Of a stretch of 50,266 bases of DNA, positions 46,466-50,266 are shown piece by piece (the stretch's first letter is position 1; each line of letters starts with the position of its first letter). The stretch is from positions 1 through 50,266 of the forward strand of contig PAPJ01000051.1 in the NCBI GenBank assembly GCA_002709045.1. The letters are read 5' to 3'. A program made the position numbers and the translations under genes. This stretch comes from Planctomycetaceae bacterium (GTDB lineage: Bacteria > Planctomycetota > Planctomycetia > Pirellulales > Pirellulaceae). The notes beneath the pieces were generated by a model. That model was not told the origin of the DNA. It was given only the letters and a program-made list of their open reading frames with translations, and made no database searches.

Positions 46466-47512
46466 ATGATTTTTCAGAATGATTTTCTTACAGATCTTAC
46501 TCGACGCATCTTTTCAGCTGTCGGCTCGAATGATGCCGAAGCAGAAGTCGTTGCCCGACGACTGGTCAATGCAAACCTTTCAGGCCACGATTCCCACGGG
46601 GTTATTCGAATTCCAACCTATATCAAGTGGATTGAAGAAGGTAAAACCAAACTAAATCAAACCATTGGCATTGAAACTGACAACGGCTCGATGGTTGTCG
46701 TTGACGGAAAGGTTGGATTGGGACAATCCATTGGTCAGCAAGCAATGGCTTTGGGAATAGAGAGGGCAAAAGCTCACGGCGTGGCAGTGATTGCTCTTAA
46801 AGACAGTGCTCATCTTGGCCGTATTGGTGACTGGCCTGAGATGTGTGCTGAAGCGGGCATGGTGTCAGTACACTTTGTTAATACCAGCGGCATGGGAAAT
46901 CTAGTGGCACCTTACGGAGCGATCGAACGACGCTTGTCAGCCAATCCATTTGCTGCAGGCGTACCCACCAATGATGAATTCCCACTCATTCTGGATATGT
47001 CAGCCTGTACCATTGCTGAAGGTAAGATCCGAGTCGCGTTGCACGCCGGAAAACAGGTTCCCGAAGGGTGCATTATCGATAATGAAGGTAAGCCCACAAC
47101 AGATCCGAAGACATTCTACGGTCCACCAGCAGGATCAATTCTACCGATTGCCGGACATAAGGGTTATGCGTTAAGCATGATCATCGAAATGATGGCCGGG
47201 GCCATGACCGGAGGCTCCTGCACGAATCCTGACCGTGCTAATGTCCTCACCAATGGAATGCTATCGATTATCATGGATCGCGGCAAACTACAGACCGAAG
47301 ACTATTTTTATAACGAGGTTAAGCGATATTGTGACTACGTTCGCAGTGCCAAGCTAATGGATGAAAACAATCAGATCCTGATGCCCGGAGAAATTGAATA
47401 CAACACCAGAGCCCGACGGCGTGTGGAAGGCATCGAACTTTCGCAGACCACAATTGATATGATTCAGGAAACCTGTAACGCACTCGGTGTCGAAACTGGA
47501 TTCTCTTCCTAA
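46466..47512 (+). CDS. Ldh/malate dehydrogenase family (Ldh_2) oxidoreductase
   Basis: A 348-aa NAD(P)-dependent dehydrogenase of the malate/L-lactate/sulfolactate family (Ldh_2), distinct from classical malate dehydrogenases. The family signature HDSHG lies at 41-45 with catalytic His44, and GHKGYALSMIIEM is the later landmark. SAHLGRIGDWPEM is another conserved stretch. It should oxidise a 2-hydroxy acid, such as lactate, malate, ureidoglycolate or a sugar acid, in the cytoplasm. The operon, with a sulfatase and propeller proteins, suggests the substrate is a sugar-acid intermediate; unproven. The next gene begins eight bases after the stop. Confidence 0.9.
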   Translation: MIFQNDFLTDLTRRIFSAVGSNDAEAEVVARRLVNANLSGHDSHGVIRIPTYIKWIEEGKTKLNQTIGIETDNGSMVVVDGKVGLGQSIGQQAMALGIERAKAHGVAVIALKDSAHLGRIGDWPEMCAEAGMVSVHFVNTSGMGNLVAPYGAIERRLSANPFAAGVPTNDEFPLILDMSACTIAEGKIRVALHAGKQVPEGCIIDNEGKPTTDPKTFYGPPAGSILPIAGHKGYALSMIIEMMAGAMTGGSCTNPDRANVLTNGMLSIIMDRGKLQTEDYFYNEVKRYCDYVRSAKLMDENNQILMPGEIEYNTRARRRVEGIELSQTTIDMIQETCNALGVETGFSS

Positions 47513-47520
47513 GACAACAA

Positions 47521-48402
47521 ATGGTTACACATAAAATACTTCCGAACGGTTCAACCAACGCTATATACAGTGTTGATTATTCCTTTGATGGCAAGTACAT
47601 CGTTGCCGGCAGTCTAAGCCATCGCATTTTGCTCTGGGATACGGCATCCTGGGAAGTACGTAAATATACAGAACTCCATGCTGACGGAGTATCTGCAGTT
47701 CGATTTTCACCCAATGGAAAAAAGATCCTCACCGGCGGTCTCGACAAAGTTGTTAAGGTTATCAATACCTCAAGTCTTACTGCTGAAATCTCTTTGGGTG
47801 GTTCAAACGACTACATCCAGAGTGTTGCCTTTATCGGTAAAGATGGAGAGCAGTTTGCAAGTACAGGATTTGACAAGCTGGTTCGAATTTGGACAATCGG
47901 AGGCCAGATTCGGGAAATCAGTGGCATGACGGAACGGAGCCATAGTCTGGATACAAGTCCGGACGGGAAATACATTCTGGCAGGGAGTTTGCAGGGGGAA
48001 ATTTTTGTCTGGAGTCCATCTGGAGAGGTTAAATTCAAGCAAATCCACCACGGTAAAGGGGTTCACGCGGTCGCTTTTGCAAAGCATTCCTCGGATTTAT
48101 TTGCCACTGCCGGCGGTAATGGAAAGGTTACCGTGTGGAACAGAACTACAGGTGAAATACACGGCAACTTCAGAGGTCACAAAGGCTACATTCGTGGTTT
48201 AGTATTTTCACCTGATGGAAGATGGCTTGCCAGTGGCGGACAGGATGCCAAAATCTGCCTCTGGGATCTTGAGGCATTCAAGTTAAAATCCGAGCTGAAC
48301 CAGCATGCCAACACCGTCTATAGTCTGGCATTCTCGCCTGACGGAAAGCATCTGGTGTCAGGAAGCTTTGACCGCAAGGTCATTCACTGGACATTGAGCT
48401 AA
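47521..48402 (+). CDS. WD40-repeat protein
   Basis: A 293-aa protein of about seven WD40 repeats forming a single beta-propeller. Repeats end in forms such as HRILLWDT, KLVRIWTI, KVTVWNR and KICLWDLE, with inner motifs FSPDGRWLASGGQD and FSPDGKHLVSGSFD. There is no signal peptide, membrane helix or catalytic domain, so it is probably a cytoplasmic scaffold or binding protein. Such lone WD40 genes are common in planctomycetes. It is last in the operon, with the converging DUF1501 gene only seven bases away. Confidence 0.9.
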   Translation: MVTHKILPNGSTNAIYSVDYSFDGKYIVAGSLSHRILLWDTASWEVRKYTELHADGVSAVRFSPNGKKILTGGLDKVVKVINTSSLTAEISLGGSNDYIQSVAFIGKDGEQFASTGFDKLVRIWTIGGQIREISGMTERSHSLDTSPDGKYILAGSLQGEIFVWSPSGEVKFKQIHHGKGVHAVAFAKHSSDLFATAGGNGKVTVWNRTTGEIHGNFRGHKGYIRGLVFSPDGRWLASGGQDAKICLWDLEAFKLKSELNQHANTVYSLAFSPDGKHLVSGSFDRKVIHWTLS

Positions 48403-48409
48403 ACAACTC

Positions 48410-49762
48410 TCAGACTAATTCTTCGATCTTGTGATAAAGAGTGTGATCGATTAGGTACCTGGGCCGACCATGCAGGTCATTGACCGTTGCTGTATTGGAA
48501 TCAATTCCCATCGTCTGATACAGCGTTGCAAACACTTCCTGCATATGCACCGGACGATCCTCGGGCTCTTCCGCATAACGGTTCGTAGAGCCTATAACGC
48601 GTCCCGGCAAAATACCACCACCGAACATCATCGCAAAATTAGCACGCGGCCAGTGATCCCGTCCACCCTTTGCGTTTACTCGAGGTGTTCTCCCAAACTC
48701 TCCCCAGACGACAACTGAAACATCCCGCTCCAATCCGCGCTGATGCAAGTCATCAAGAAGAGCCGAAATTCCTTGATCAAAGTAGGGGAGGTGGTCACGT
48801 GCATTTTCAAAGTTTGTACCGTGTGGCTGTCCGTGCCAGTCCCAACGTCCATAATTCACAGTGACCGTTCTAACCCCGGCTTCTACTAAACGTCGAGCGG
48901 CTATGAGGTCATGATTGTGAAGATGTGATGCATCACCATATCCCGCCTTTTCATAGGAACCGCCTCCGTATCGCTCCAGTGTCCGCGGGGATTCTTTGGT
49001 GATATCCAATGCATTAGCTAACTTACTGGAAGTCAGAATACCCAAAGCCTGCTCTGTAAAAGCATCGACACCGTCGAATTCGGACACTTGTTCAGCTTGT
49101 TCTTTTAATGCATCGAGGCTGGCCAGTAACTGAGCTCTGCCGGAGAACTGTCCCGCTTCGATTCCCTGCAGCGTCAGACTGTTAGCACCATCAGCCACAG
49201 GAGCAAACGGAGCGTGAGCTTTACCAAGAAAACCTGATGGTCCTAGTCGTCCCCATCCCGAAGACTTCATTCGCGGCGTCATCGTTACAAAAGGAGGCAC
49301 ACCCCGCTGGGCATGCCCCTTGATCTTCGATACGACACTTCCCATGCATGGCCACCCACCCACAGGCTGATCAGGGCTAAACACTCTGCCAGTCAAACAC
49401 TGATAAATATCGTGTCGATCAACTGCACCATACAAAGAACGAACAATCGAGTATTGATGAGCACGGGCGGCAAGCATCGGTAAATGCTCACAAATCTGAA
49501 ACCCCGGTACCGAAGTGGATATTGGAGAAAACTCACCTCGAATCTCCTCCGGTGCATCCGGTTTCATATCAAACATGTCTAGGTGTGGAGGGCCGCCGGC
49601 AAGAAAGACCATGATATTAGCTTTATGGCCAAGTCGTCGGCTATTTTCTCCCTGTGCCCGAAGCAACTGAGGCAATGTAACACCGCCCATAGCCATGCTT
49701 CCAATCTGCAGGAAATTACGGCGGTCTAAACCATCACAGAATTTTGGAGGTCGACGGGACAT
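48410..49762 (-). CDS. DUF1501 protein, Tat-exported
   Basis: A DUF1501 protein of 450 aa from the ATG at 49762 (a TTG at 49774 is in frame but less likely). The Tat-like signal is LDRRNFLQIGSMAMGGVTL. Motifs are LAGGPPHLDMFDMKPDAPE, VVWGEFGRTPRV and GRDHWPRANFAMMFGGG. It has no PSD1 partner; its neighbours are a converging WD40 gene and, beyond a 341-base gap, a sugar-isomerase-like gene. The gap holds repeated ATTAGTT half-sites 34-78 bases ahead of the start. Function unknown. Confidence 0.88.
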   Translation of the reverse strand: MSRRPPKFCDGLDRRNFLQIGSMAMGGVTLPQLLRAQGENSRRLGHKANIMVFLAGGPPHLDMFDMKPDAPEEIRGEFSPISTSVPGFQICEHLPMLAARAHQYSIVRSLYGAVDRHDIYQCLTGRVFSPDQPVGGWPCMGSVVSKIKGHAQRGVPPFVTMTPRMKSSGWGRLGPSGFLGKAHAPFAPVADGANSLTLQGIEAGQFSGRAQLLASLDALKEQAEQVSEFDGVDAFTEQALGILTSSKLANALDITKESPRTLERYGGGSYEKAGYGDASHLHNHDLIAARRLVEAGVRTVTVNYGRWDWHGQPHGTNFENARDHLPYFDQGISALLDDLHQRGLERDVSVVVWGEFGRTPRVNAKGGRDHWPRANFAMMFGGGILPGRVIGSTNRYAEEPEDRPVHMQEVFATLYQTMGIDSNTATVNDLHGRPRYLIDHTLYHKIEELV

Positions 49763-50103
49763 CTTTATTACCAAATAAACATTCTTCTAACCAATATTAG
49801 TTTAACAAAACTAATTTCGGTATGACTAGCCAAATTAGTTCAGTAGCATGTTACTTAAATTCGCGAAAATGCAGGTCCAGTAAGTTCTCAACCTATTTGC
49901 CCTGCCACCCAGGAAAAGAAAACTAAAATCATTTGTCTTGAAAAAGAATATTATGCACTGATTGAAACGCATCGTCGGATCACATTTGCCTATTATTCGC
50001 TACTCATTCTGGATTTCAAGTATTGAACAACTGTAAGTTCTGGTTTCAGATGCAGTAGAATATCAACTATTAATTCCTTACTCCCAGACCTGATGGAGAA
50101 TCC
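49763..50103. other. Gene-free divergent region
   Basis: A gap of 341 bases between the divergent DUF1501 gene and the isomerase-like gene. It is AT-rich near the DUF1501 side and holds the repeat described at 49796-49840. A 34-codon frame at 49822 has no ribosome binding site and is not called. I see no tRNA, riboswitch or coding sequence. Promoters for both genes must lie here, but I could not place boxes with confidence. Confidence 0.6.
49796..49840. repeat. Alternating ATTAGTT half-sites, overlapping inverted repeats
   Basis: ATTAGTTT (49796-49803) and AAACTAAT (49808-49815) form a perfect 8-base inverted repeat with a 4-base loop. AACTAATTT (49809-49817) and AAATTAGTT (49832-49840) form a second perfect inverted repeat of nine bases with a 14-base spacer. 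The middle arm is shared, so only one of the two hairpins can form at a time. The site is 34-78 bases ahead of the DUF1501 start and looks like an operator array or switch. Confidence 0.4.
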
Positions 50104-50266
50104 ATGTCCCACTTCAAACTCTGTCTAAATGCCAGCACCATAATGACCACAGATATCATGACCCAAATTGATATCGCTGAGAAAACCGGTTTTACCGCTA
50201 TTGAACTTTGGTTCGATCACATTGACACCTTTGTTAATGAAGGGAAGGGGAGTGTTGCGGACATTA
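50104..50266 (+). CDS. Sugar phosphate isomerase/epimerase-like protein, N-terminal part
   Basis: The first 54 codons of a gene that runs off the right edge. GGAG lies seven bases ahead of the ATG. The visible part (FKLCLNASTIM, then QIDIAEKTGFTAIELWFDHI) matches the first strand and helix of the AP-endonuclease-2 type TIM barrel found in sugar phosphate isomerases and epimerases. No signal peptide is seen, so it should be cytoplasmic. Its exact substrate cannot be told from this fragment. Confidence 0.72.
   Translation, partial: MSHFKLCLNASTIMTTDIMTQIDIAEKTGFTAIELWFDHIDTFVNEGKGSVADI

Noticed and set aside
49822..49926. A 34-codon frame in the gap after the DUF1501 gene
   Set aside because: It has no ribosome binding site, and its composition is unlike the neighbouring genes.
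1..50266. Mobile elements, CRISPR arrays or RNA genes
   Set aside because: I saw no transposase, integrase, repeated spacer array or tRNA/rRNA-like sequence in the window.

Overview
The window looks like a chromosomal piece of a planctomycete (Planctomycetota). The evidence is the gene content: two PSD1-type proteins (planctomycete cytochrome C domain plus DUF1549 and DUF1553), seven DUF1501 proteins with Tat-type signals, six secreted sulfatases, Gfo/Idh/MocA oxidoreductases and a divergent Nramp-like carrier. I saw no rRNA, tRNA, CRISPR array, integrase or insertion sequence. Genes are densely packed on both strands. All identifications are from reading the sequence and translations; no database search was possible.

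Layout. 1-6 kb: end of a luciferase-like monooxygenase, an HpcH/HpaI aldolase, an Nramp-like carrier, and two divergent DUF1501 genes around a palindrome-rich gap. 6-14 kb: a zf-TFIIB protein and a GH36-like alpha-galactosidase on the minus strand, divergent from a PSD1/DUF1501 pair. 14-21 kb: four sulfatases in tandem on the minus strand. 21-29 kb: an esterase, a Gfo/Idh-like protein, a DUF1501 protein, an MFS carrier, a small zinc-ribbon membrane protein, and a sodium:solute symporter with its DUF4212 small subunit. 29-39 kb: a short-chain dehydrogenase and a thioredoxin-like gene with one in-frame TGA on the minus strand, divergent from a tight five-gene operon (TlpA-like lipoprotein, Gfo/Idh, PSD1 with two CBM-like repeats, DUF1501, sulfatase). 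39-44 kb: a PhoX-like (DUF839) protein, an esterase, another DUF1501 and a DUF3179-like protein. 44-48.4 kb: an operon of sulfatase, NHL propeller, Ldh-type dehydrogenase and WD40 propeller. The end holds a DUF1501 gene and the start of a sugar-isomerase-like gene.

Taken together the genes suggest scavenging of sulfated or galactose-containing polysaccharides: secreted sulfatases and a glycosidase act outside the cytoplasm, carriers import products, and dehydrogenases and an aldolase process them inside. This is inference from families.

The most unusual signals are: (1) a probable selenoprotein at 29981-30541, in which a single in-frame TGA gives a C-Y-R-U motif where I recall CxxC in relatives; (2) a LamG-like domain, apparently circularly permuted, inserted inside the GH36 catalytic barrel; (3) five of eight tail-to-tail gene pairs that share one four-base stop overlap; (4) a DUF1501 protein with an altered signature (GRKH for GRDH) and a sulfatase with C-T-N-T-R instead of CxPxR.
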